DNA of 48,514 bases from Pedobacter sp. ASV12 (GTDB lineage Bacteria > Bacteroidota > Bacteroidia > Sphingobacteriales > Sphingobacteriaceae): assembly GCF_016429155.1 (NCBI RefSeq), contig NZ_JAELUC010000028.1, positions 1-48,514 of the forward strand, written 5' to 3'. The notes beneath the pieces are model-generated. The model worked only from the letters and a program-made list of their open reading frames with translations. It searched no databases and had not been told where the DNA came from. The translations under genes and the position numbers were made by a program. Numbering within the stretch: position 1 is the first letter of the stretch; each line of letters starts with the position of its first letter. Shown here piece after piece: positions 42,038-48,514 of this stretch.

Positions 42038-43108
42038 TTAAAAAGCCACCGCGATACTCGCCGTTACAGCAGCATCTTGGTTAACTGTACTGTTGTTGCG
42101 GGTAAAAATCTTGTCTTTGCTATCATAAACCTTGCCTTCTAAACGCACTACGGCATTGCTGATGGGCGAATAATCTAAATTTAGCGAATAGCCCATCGTT
42201 TTGAAACCATTTGGCGTTCCAGTGGCTATAAATATACCGTCTTTGTCTTTATAATATTCGGCTCTGCCGGCGATGGCCCATTTTGGATCAAATTTATACT
42301 GGGCAATCAGAACTGGCGAAAGTACTTTGCTCTTGGCCGATTGTCCCTTTATCTTTTGCTGCGTACCATAATCAAAACCTGCGGTTAGGCCAAATTTTTC
42401 GGTTAATTGGGCAATGGCATAAAAATTATGGTAGATGCGTTGTACACGGGTGGCATTTTCGCCTTCGTAGCCAATGTAATTGCTATAATTTAATGTAATC
42501 TTGCCATTCGGCTTATAGGTGAGCTGTACGCCTCCGGCAGGCTTGCTGTTGCCATCTTGGCGATTGATTTTTTGCCAGCCGTTCAGGTAAAGCAAGGTTG
42601 CAGCAAACTTTCCATCGGCTGTAGCATAGCTGAGTTTGGCACCCGATTCATAGTAAGGCGTGTTTTCTGAAGCGATGTTCCTGGTGAGCACCCAACAATC
42701 TTTCGAAACCGCGCTTTCAAAACCAATGTGCGAGGCAAAAACACCAGCATCGATCCACAGGTTGGCAGTTTTGCTCAGCTTGAGGCCAGCATTGGCTTCG
42801 TAGATGTTTTTCAGTACGCCAGGCTCGGCCGATAGATTGGCATTGGTATAAGTACCGGCCATCAAAGCTATATTAGCTCTTACTTTATCATTGTCGTAAT
42901 TGGCTTTGATAAAGGCCAGATTCAGGTTTACTTCGTTGTGCCTGTTGTGCGAATACACAAAAGCGGGACGGTTGTTGTTGGCAGGCTGATTAAAATCGTA
43001 GCCATAATAGGTTTCCAGATAACCCGAAAATTTGACTTTTGGAGCATCTTGGGCTTTAACACTTAAGGTTAGGGCTAATACGGCAATTGTTGCTATTATT
43101 TTTTTCAT
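42038..43108 (-). CDS. Outer-membrane porin in the kdp operon
   Basis: This 356-aa protein starts at ATG 43108 (MKKIIATIAVLALTLSVKAQ), a signal peptide; six codons upstream are excluded. The mature protein shows repeated amphipathic strands ending in aromatic pairs (FSGYLETYYGYDFNQ, ANIALMAGTYTNANL, ITLNYSNYIGYEG, WAIAGRAEYYKDKDG). The end NQDAAVTASIAVAF has the C-terminal aromatic typical of beta-barrels. The family resembles the Bacteroidota outer-membrane beta-barrel of BBP2/putative porin type. Its place between kdpC and kdpD implies a role letting potassium reach the periplasmic face of KdpFABC, which is inference. Confidence 0.85.
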   Translation of the reverse strand: MKKIIATIAVLALTLSVKAQDAPKVKFSGYLETYYGYDFNQPANNNRPAFVYSHNRHNEVNLNLAFIKANYDNDKVRANIALMAGTYTNANLSAEPGVLKNIYEANAGLKLSKTANLWIDAGVFASHIGFESAVSKDCWVLTRNIASENTPYYESGAKLSYATADGKFAATLLYLNGWQKINRQDGNSKPAGGVQLTYKPNGKITLNYSNYIGYEGENATRVQRIYHNFYAIAQLTEKFGLTAGFDYGTQQKIKGQSAKSKVLSPVLIAQYKFDPKWAIAGRAEYYKDKDGIFIATGTPNGFKTMGYSLNLDYSPISNAVVRLEGKVYDSKDKIFTRNNSTVNQDAAVTASIAVAF

Positions 43109-43142
43109 GTGTTTGTATCTTTTCAATGGGGGATTCGGCTAA

Positions 43143-43706
43143 TTATTTCAATTGGTCTAAAGCCAGGTTCAGTTCAAGGACGTTGATTTTTTTAGGACCA
43201 AAAAGACCTAAAAACGGCTGTTCGGTATGTTTTACAACCAGTTCGGCTATTTTGCGCTCATCTATTTTACGGTAGGCAGCTATCCTTTTGATCTGGATAA
43301 TGGCACCTTGCTCAGAAATATCCGGATCGAGTCCACTACCCGATGCGGTAACCATTTCGGCAGGGATAGCATCTTTGCTAACGCCTGGATTGTATTTGAT
43401 CAGGGTATCTATCCTTGATTGTACTGCTTTGAGGTAATCGGGATTGCTTGGCCCCTTGTTAGAGCCCCCAGAACCAGCCGCGTTATAGCCCACCGCCGAC
43501 GGACGGCCCCAGAAATACTCGGGTTTGGTAAACGACTGGCCCAACAAAGCGTAGCCTACCACTTTACCATTTCTGGTTATTTTTTCGCCACCACCCTGCC
43601 CTTTACCTAGTTTTCCGGCAATAGCAATACTTAATGGATAAAACACGCACAACAACACCAAAAGCACCAGGGTTAAGCGGATGGATTGAATTAAATACTT
43701 TTTCAT
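43143..43706 (-). CDS. kdpC: KdpC, potassium-transporting ATPase subunit C
   Basis: This 187-aa protein has a single N-terminal membrane segment (~10-32) and a periplasmic domain with family motifs SFTKPEYFWGRPSA, GSGLDPDISEQGA, IAAYRKIDERKIAELV and the C-terminal LFGPKKINVLELNLAL. It is the accessory subunit that stabilises the KdpFABC complex. It lies 154 bp after kdpB; that spacer is unusually long for the operon and contains low-complexity A/T-rich repeats. Confidence 0.97.
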   Translation of the reverse strand: MKKYLIQSIRLTLVLLVLLCVFYPLSIAIAGKLGKGQGGGEKITRNGKVVGYALLGQSFTKPEYFWGRPSAVGYNAAGSGGSNKGPSNPDYLKAVQSRIDTLIKYNPGVSKDAIPAEMVTASGSGLDPDISEQGAIIQIKRIAAYRKIDERKIAELVVKHTEQPFLGLFGPKKINVLELNLALDQLK

Positions 43707-43860
43707 TTTTTTGTTTTTTTATTTTGAGGAAATAGAAAATGGAGGATAGGCAATAGGTTTGATTATGCGGATATTCCTTGCTGTTCTCTAAATCCTTGTT
43801 TATATTTTCTGTTTACTTCTATCTATTGTCTGTTAACTACTTCTATTACCTATTCGTCGC

Positions 43861-45891
43861 CTAAACCATTAATCCAACCACCAAATCGATGATTTTAATA
43901 CCGATAAATGGAGCTACAATACCACCAATACCGTAAATAAACAGGTTGCGACGAAGCAAGGCCGTTGCCCCGATGGGCTTATAGGCCACACCTTTTAAAG
44001 CCAGCGGAATTAAAATTGGAATGATGATGGCATTGAAAATTACAGCCGAAAGAATGGCGCTTTCCGGACTGTGCAAGCCCATGATATTCAAACTTTGCAA
44101 AGCTGGAATGGAGGCAATGAACAAAGCCGGCACAATGGCGAAATACTTGGCCACATCATTAGCGATAGAAAAAGTGGTGAGCGTGCCTCTGGTAATGAGC
44201 AGCTGCTTGCCAATTTCTACGATTTCGATCAATTTGGTGGGGTCGTTATCCAAGTCGACCATATTGCCAGCTTCTTTAGCGGCTTGGGTACCACTGTTCA
44301 TGGCCACGCCAACATCGGCCTGTGCCAAGGCGGGCGCATCGTTGGTACCGTCGCCCATCATGGCCACCAGTTTGCCCAACTGCTGCTCTTCCTTAATGTA
44401 GTTCATTTTATCTTCTGGCTTGGCCTCGGCAATAAAATCGTCAACACCGGCCTTTTCGGCGATATATTTGGCAGTCAACGGATTATCGCCAGTTACCATC
44501 ACGGTTTTTACGCCCATTTTGCGCAAACGTTCGAAACGCTCGCTGATGCCTGGTTTAATGATATCCTGCAATTCGATTACGCCCAATGCTTTTTCGTTAA
44601 GGGCTACCACCAAAGGCGTACCTCCGTTGGTGGCGATGGCTTTGACCTGGGTTTCAATCGCTGAAGGAAATTGATTTCCGGCTTGTTGCACCAAGTTGCG
44701 GATCGAATCGAATGCACCTTTGCGGATGCGACGGCCATCGGCAGTATCCATTCCGCTCGAACGGGTTTCGGCTGTAAATTTGATGAACACCGCTCCAGCT
44801 GGCGCGCTTTCGATAATTTTATGGTTATTGACTTTGGCCAATTCAATGATCGATTTGCCTTCTGGGGTTTCGTCGGCCAAAGAACTCAGCACACAGGCTT
44901 CTACAAATTGAGCCAGCTCTACACCTGCCGTTGGATAAAAATTGGTGGCTTTGCGATTGCCAATGGTAATCGTTCCGGTTTTATCCAGCAACAACACATC
45001 AATGTCGCCAGCAGTTTCTACCGCCTTACCCGATTTGGTGATGACATTGGCTCGTAAAGCCCTGTCCATGCCAGCAATACCAATAGCCGACAACAAACCG
45101 CCAATGGTAGTTGGAATCAGGCAAACAAAAAGCGAGATCAGTGCCGCAATGGTAATCGGTGTATTGGCGTAATCGGCAAAGGGTTTTAAGGTTACGCAAA
45201 CGATGATAAACACCAAAGTAAAACTGGCCAGCAAAATGGTCAGGGCAATTTCGTTAGGCGTTTTCTGTCTGCTAGCACCTTCCACCAAGGCAATCATCTT
45301 GTCTAAAAAGCTCTCGCCAGGTTGGGTACTTACTTTTACCTTAATTTGGTCGGAAAGCACTTTGGTACCGCCAGTAACCGACGATTTATCGCCACCAGCT
45401 TCCCTAATTACAGGTGCAGATTCGCCGGTAATGGCCGATTCGTCGATTGTGGCAATGCCTTCAATTATTTCGCCATCGGTTGGAATGGTATCGTCAGCTT
45501 CGCACATAAACACCTCCCCTTTTTTCAAGGTGTTAGACGAACGGATTTCGTAGTTTCCATTGGCCAAAATTACCTTGGCAGGCGTTTCTTCGCGGGTTTT
45601 GCGCAAGCTATCGGCCTGTGCCTTGCCCCTTGCCTCGGCAATGGCTTCGGCAAAGTTGGCAAACAGCACGGTGAGCAATAAAATCAGAAATATAAAGAAG
45701 TTATACAGCGCACTGCCCTGACCAGCATGACTGATCGAATAAATGGTTACGTAAGCCATTATGGCGGTACCGACTTCTACCGTAAACATAACTGGATTGC
45801 GAACCATGAGGCGCGGATCGAGCTTAATGAACGATTGTTTAAGCGCATTTTTGACCAAAGCAGGTTCGAATAATTTATTGTTGGATTTCAT
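43861..45891 (-). CDS. kdpB: KdpB, potassium-transporting ATPase ATP-binding subunit
   Basis: This 676-aa P-type ATPase has a phosphorylated Asp at about 303 in [10 protein letters not shown], the actuator TGES in [13 protein letters not shown], the GDGTND hinge in [22 protein letters not shown], and the ion-site segment in membrane helix 4 ([14 protein letters not shown]). Length and motifs are intact. It hydrolyses ATP to drive potassium uptake through KdpA. It lies 110 bp after kdpA. Confidence 0.98.
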   Translation of the reverse strand: MKSNNKLFEPALVKNALKQSFIKLDPRLMVRNPVMFTVEVGTAIMAYVTIYSISHAGQGSALYNFFIFLILLLTVLFANFAEAIAEARGKAQADSLRKTREETPAKVILANGNYEIRSSNTLKKGEVFMCEADDTIPTDGEIIEGIATIDESAITGESAPVIREAGGDKSSVTGGTKVLSDQIKVKVSTQPGESFLDKMIALVEGASRQKTPNEIALTILLASFTLVFIIVCVTLKPFADYANTPITIAALISLFVCLIPTTIGGLLSAIGIAGMDRALRANVITKSGKAVETAGDIDVLLLDKTGTITIGNRKATNFYPTAGVELAQFVEACVLSSLADETPEGKSIIELAKVNNHKIIESAPAGAVFIKFTAETRSSGMDTADGRRIRKGAFDSIRNLVQQAGNQFPSAIETQVKAIATNGGTPLVVALNEKALGVIELQDIIKPGISERFERLRKMGVKTVMVTGDNPLTAKYIAEKAGVDDFIAEAKPEDKMNYIKEEQQLGKLVAMMGDGTNDAPALAQADVGVAMNSGTQAAKEAGNMVDLDNDPTKLIEIVEIGKQLLITRGTLTTFSIANDVAKYFAIVPALFIASIPALQSLNIMGLHSPESAILSAVIFNAIIIPILIPLALKGVAYKPIGATALLRRNLFIYGIGGIVAPFIGIKIIDLVVGLMV

Positions 45892-46001
45892 TTTATTTTA
45901 ATTTTTCTCAAGAGAGAGTTTCTTTTCTTGGTTAATGGTCCATGGTCGATGGCTAATAGCTTGACTGACTATGGACTGTTGACTATGGACTATCAACTAG
46001 C

Positions 46002-47717
46002 CTAGCGCATGGTAAAATATTCTGCCAGCGGGCCCAAAGCCAGTGCCGGGAAATACGACAGGGCGTTGAGTACCAAGATCACGGCAAAGGTCATCAGGCT
46101 AAACGTAAGCGTATCTGTTTTTAAGGTACCTGCCGATTCTGGAATGTATTTCTTGCGGCCCAGCAAACCAGCAATGGCCACCGGACCAATAATGGGCAAG
46201 AAACGACCCAAGAAAATAACCAGTCCGGTTGAAATGTTCCAGAACACGTTGTTATCTCCAAGGCCTTCGAAACCCGAACCATTGTTGGCATTTGACGAGG
46301 TCATTTCGTACAACATTTCAGAAAAACCGTGGAAACTTGGGTTATTTAACCAGTTTTTAGGCTGTACAGCCCAATGGGCACCACCAAAATTAACCAATAG
46401 ATAAGAGGCAATGGCCGTTCCGGCTAAAATGAGAAAGGGACTGAGCAAGGTAATGATAGCTGCAATCTTTACTTCTCGCGCTTCTACTTTGTGGCCCATA
46501 AACTCGGGCGTTCTGCCTACCATCAGGCCTGAAATAAAAACGGCAATAATGAGGTAGATGAAATAGTTGAGTATACCTACGCCGCAGCCTCCGTAAAAGC
46601 CGTTGATCATCATGGCCAACATTTGCCATAAGCCGGTTAGCGGCATGGTGCTATCGTGCATTCCGTTTACCGATCCGGTAGAAATTATGGTAGTTAAGGT
46701 GCTCCAATAAGCGGTTGCCGCAGGGCCAATGCGTACCTCTTTGCCCTCCATGGCTCCTGTAGCCTGCGAAATGCCCATTTTGGCGATGGCGTGGTTGCCA
46801 CCTAATTCAGAACTTAGGGATGGGATCATGAGCAGCAGCATACCGATGGTCATCACCCCAAAAATCATCCAGCCCAGTTTTCTTCTGTTGATGAAATAGC
46901 CAAAGCAGATGACCATGGCAATCGGAATAATGGTTTGGCTCATCATTTCGACCATGTTGGTGAGGTAGTTCGGATTTTCGAAGGGATGTGCCGAGTTAGC
47001 GCCGAAAAAGCCACCGCCATTGGTTCCCAAGTGCTTAATGGCAATAAACTGTGCGGCCGGACCTTTTGATACATGCACGGTATCGCCCTGTAGGGAAATA
47101 AACTGGTCTTTGCCTTCGTAACTGGCTGGGGTGCCATTAAAAGTTAAAACAAGGGCTACAACGATACTTAAAGGCAACAACAAACGGGTGATGGCTTTCA
47201 CAAAGAACTCCCAAAAGTTGCCTAATTGCTGCGTGGTTTTATCTCTAAAAGCCTTAAACAACACTACCGCAGCCGCAATGCCAGTAGCAGCACTTACAAA
47301 CTGCAAAAACATGAGCACAAATTGCTGGGTAAGGTAGCTTACACCAGTCTCGCCCGAATAATGCTGCAGGTTGCAGTTGGCCACAAAGCTGATGATGGTA
47401 TTAAAAGCCAGATCTGGGGTCATGCCCGGATTGCCATCGGGATTGAAAGGAAGCTTATCTTGGTAAATCAGTACAAAAAAGCCATAAATGAGCCAGACGG
47501 CATTGATCAGCAACAATACTTTAAGGTGTTGCTTCCAATTCATCTGTTCTTTAGGATTGATGCCCGAAAGTTTGTAGATACCTGCTTCGATGGGCTTCAG
47601 GAAATCGGTCCATACTTTTTCTCCGGCAAACATTTTGGCCAAGTATTTTCCCAAAGGGATAGCTACAACCAAGGTGAGCAGGAAAGTGGCGATGATGCCA
47701 AGGATTTCTGTGTTCAT
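46002..47717 (-). CDS. kdpA: KdpA, potassium-transporting ATPase channel subunit
   Basis: This 571-aa inner-membrane protein has ~10 membrane segments. The four selectivity-filter-like loops of the family are visible: FVANCNLQHYSGET, KHLGTNGGGFFGANSAHPFENP, GLWQMLAMMINGFYGGCGVGILNY and EMTSSNANNGSGFEGL. It forms the potassium channel part of KdpFABC. It begins four bases after kdpF. Upstream of kdpF is one further tiny membrane-peptide gene. Confidence 0.98.
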   Translation of the reverse strand: MNTEILGIIATFLLTLVVAIPLGKYLAKMFAGEKVWTDFLKPIEAGIYKLSGINPKEQMNWKQHLKVLLLINAVWLIYGFFVLIYQDKLPFNPDGNPGMTPDLAFNTIISFVANCNLQHYSGETGVSYLTQQFVLMFLQFVSAATGIAAAVVLFKAFRDKTTQQLGNFWEFFVKAITRLLLPLSIVVALVLTFNGTPASYEGKDQFISLQGDTVHVSKGPAAQFIAIKHLGTNGGGFFGANSAHPFENPNYLTNMVEMMSQTIIPIAMVICFGYFINRRKLGWMIFGVMTIGMLLLMIPSLSSELGGNHAIAKMGISQATGAMEGKEVRIGPAATAYWSTLTTIISTGSVNGMHDSTMPLTGLWQMLAMMINGFYGGCGVGILNYFIYLIIAVFISGLMVGRTPEFMGHKVEAREVKIAAIITLLSPFLILAGTAIASYLLVNFGGAHWAVQPKNWLNNPSFHGFSEMLYEMTSSNANNGSGFEGLGDNNVFWNISTGLVIFLGRFLPIIGPVAIAGLLGRKKYIPESAGTLKTDTLTFSLMTFAVILVLNALSYFPALALGPLAEYFTMR

Positions 47718-47721
47718 AGCG

Positions 47722-47799
47722 TTAGAATTTTTCTGGTTTAATGAGTACGTAAACCATATACAGGAATACGGCTACTGCAGTGATAAATAGTGCAATCAT
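47722..47799 (-). CDS. kdpF: KdpF, small lipid-like subunit of the Kdp ATPase
   Basis: This frame of 25 aa (ATG at 47799, TAA at 47722-47724) has the sequence start MIALFITAVAVFLYMVYVLI and ends KPEKF, the classic KdpF pattern of one membrane helix plus the C-terminal KPE(K/R)F. It stabilises the KdpABC complex in the membrane. It is four bases upstream of kdpA and four bases downstream of the preceding small frame. It is too short for most gene finders. Confidence 0.9.
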   Translation of the reverse strand: MIALFITAVAVFLYMVYVLIKPEKF

Positions 47800-47803
47800 G
47801 AGG

Positions 47804-47884
47804 TTAAATGTTTTCGAACCAATCGATGGAGCGGTAAACGATCCAGCAAAAGACAACGAGGGTGAGGAATAAGATTATGGTCAT
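47804..47884 (-). CDS. Small membrane peptide upstream of kdpF
   Basis: This 26-aa frame (ATG at 47882-47884, TAA at 47804-47806) begins MTIILFLTLVVFCWIVYRSI and ends DWFENI: a single membrane helix with a short charged tail. Its stop lies four bases before the kdpF start, with the same four-base spacing as kdpF to kdpA, which suggests a translated and coupled gene rather than chance. I know of no standard name; it could be a second KdpF-like stabilising subunit or a leader peptide. No Shine-Dalgarno sequence is evident, as is common in this phylum. Confidence 0.6.
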   Translation of the reverse strand: MTIILFLTLVVFCWIVYRSIDWFENI

Positions 47885-47995
47885 TTGTTTATTGATTTTC
47901 CATGCCTATACCAATTGCTGTTCCACGAAACACCAAAACAATTCAAAGCATTTATTTACAAACACTTACACCATAAATCAACAACAGGCGCATAA

Positions 47996-48024
47996 AAAAA
48001 CCCTTCCATTTTGGAAGGGTTTTT
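47996..48024. terminator. Bidirectional hairpin terminator upstream of the kdp operon
   Basis: AAAAACCCTTCC (47996-48007) pairs perfectly with GGAAGGGTTTTT (48013-48024) over 12 bp with loop ATTTT. A- and T-runs on both sides make it functional in either direction. It separates the kdp operon start (47884) from whatever lies beyond the repeat. The rest of 47885-47995, which should hold the kdp promoter, shows no convincing -33/-7 pair. Confidence 0.85.
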
Positions 48025-48046
48025 ATCAAAAAGGAAGTCTATGGCT

Positions 48047-48514
48047 AGCCTTTCCATTCCCCTACGCTGGAGGGGTGCCTGCAAAGCGGGGCGGGTTTAA
48101 GCTGGCACCTCTTTGCTTAACCATTTAGGTATTAAGGTACATTTAGGCAAACAGCTATTTAAACGGCCCAAAAGCATTAAATATCAAGAAGAAACCTATA
48201 AAGAGCCTTTCCATTCCCCTCCGCTGGAGGGGGTGCCTGCAAGGCGGGGCGGTTTTAAGCTGGCACCTCGTTGCTTAACCATTTAGGCATTAAGGTACAT
48301 TTAGGCAAACAGCTATTTAAACGGCCCAAAAGCATTAAATATCAAGAAAGAAACCTATAAAGAGCCTTTCCATTCCCCTCCGCTGGAGGGGTGCCTGCAA
48401 GGCGGGGCGGTTTTAAGCTGGCACCTCGTTGCTTAACCATTTAGGCATTAAGGTACATTTAGGCAAACAGCTATTTAAACGGCCCAAAAGCATTAAATAT
48501 CAAGAAAGAAACCT
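48047..48514. repeat. Tandem ~158-bp repeat running off the contig end
   Basis: Three copies begin at 48047, 48204 and 48363 (periods 157 and 159); the third is cut at the end of the window. Copies differ by a few substitutions and single-base indels. Each contains CCCCTCCGCTGGAGGGG, an inverted repeat, followed by GTGCCTGCAAGGCGGGGCGG. Such GC-rich inverted words are common in intergenic repeats of this phylum. There is no gene: one reading frame across it is open only by chance. The contig probably stops here because the repeat could not be assembled. Confidence 0.9.

Noticed and set aside
44071..44664. 197-codon antisense frame over kdpB
   Set aside because: Shadow of a highly conserved P-type ATPase gene.
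47862..48128. Open frame before and across the terminal repeat
   Set aside because: It covers the antisense of a small kdp-side frame, a terminator hairpin and part of a tandem repeat, and has no family features.

Overview
The window looks like a contig from a Bacteroidota bacterium, most probably a Sphingobacteriaceae member such as Pedobacter. The evidence is TAnnTTTG-type -7 boxes, a FecI/FecR pair followed by an STN-domain outer-membrane protein, an ABC permease fused to an M1 peptidase, LytS/LytTR kinase-regulator pairs, DUF2147, and a kdp operon with an outer-membrane porin and a split KdpD. The first 147 bases are not biological: they are poly-C followed by an Illumina P5/index/Nextera adapter. 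The last ~470 bases are a tandem ~158-bp repeat that runs off the end, so both ends look like assembly limits. I saw no rRNA, tRNA, CRISPR array, transposase or phage gene.

Left part (148-6540): a possible 3' gene remnant, a decayed TlpA-type thioredoxin pseudogene, a YceI lipoprotein, an S41 peptidase on the minus strand, and then an AraC regulator, an MFS drug exporter and an aldo/keto reductase on the plus strand. A 14-bp element occurs in the regulator's own promoter and twice, 21 bp apart, before the exporter. This is the geometry expected of an AraC-family operator.

Signalling block (6554-15163): an ABC ATPase and a 1172-aa ABC permease/M1 aminopeptidase fusion diverge from a LytS-type histidine kinase and a LytTR regulator. 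The divergent region holds two copies of TGACGAAGG-N12-TGATGAAAGG in mirror orientation, each about 54 bp upstream of the start codon it faces. I infer that the LytTR regulator controls both its own operon and the transporter. A second kinase/LytTR pair converges on the first and has a weaker copy of the same site.

Middle part (15342-27071): an erythromycin-esterase-family protein, a secreted amidohydrolase, an APH-family kinase, and a complete TetR / membrane-fusion protein / RND pump / outer-membrane factor operon with a palindromic operator overlapping its -7 box. These are followed by a secreted DUF6134-like protein and a field of short GAATGAATGA/ATTCAATCA repeats.

Right-middle (27072-38990): a translationally coupled epimerase and SDR, then sigma factor, FecR and an STN/carboxypeptidase-regulatory/surface-repeat protein. 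This triad has no TonB receptor. Next comes a second ECF operon (sigma, zinc-finger-like anti-sigma, peroxiredoxin-like protein), a Ycf48-like protein, DUF2147, a small metal-associated-like protein, DoxX, VOC and two DinB proteins, and a GlxA-type regulator.

Right part (39050-47884): a potassium-uptake operon on the minus strand in the order small membrane peptide, kdpF, kdpA, kdpB, kdpC, porin, kdpD (N-terminal sensor half only), stand-alone histidine kinase. No kdpE-like gene lies beside it. Many intergenic spacers carry the same kinds of low-complexity repeat words.
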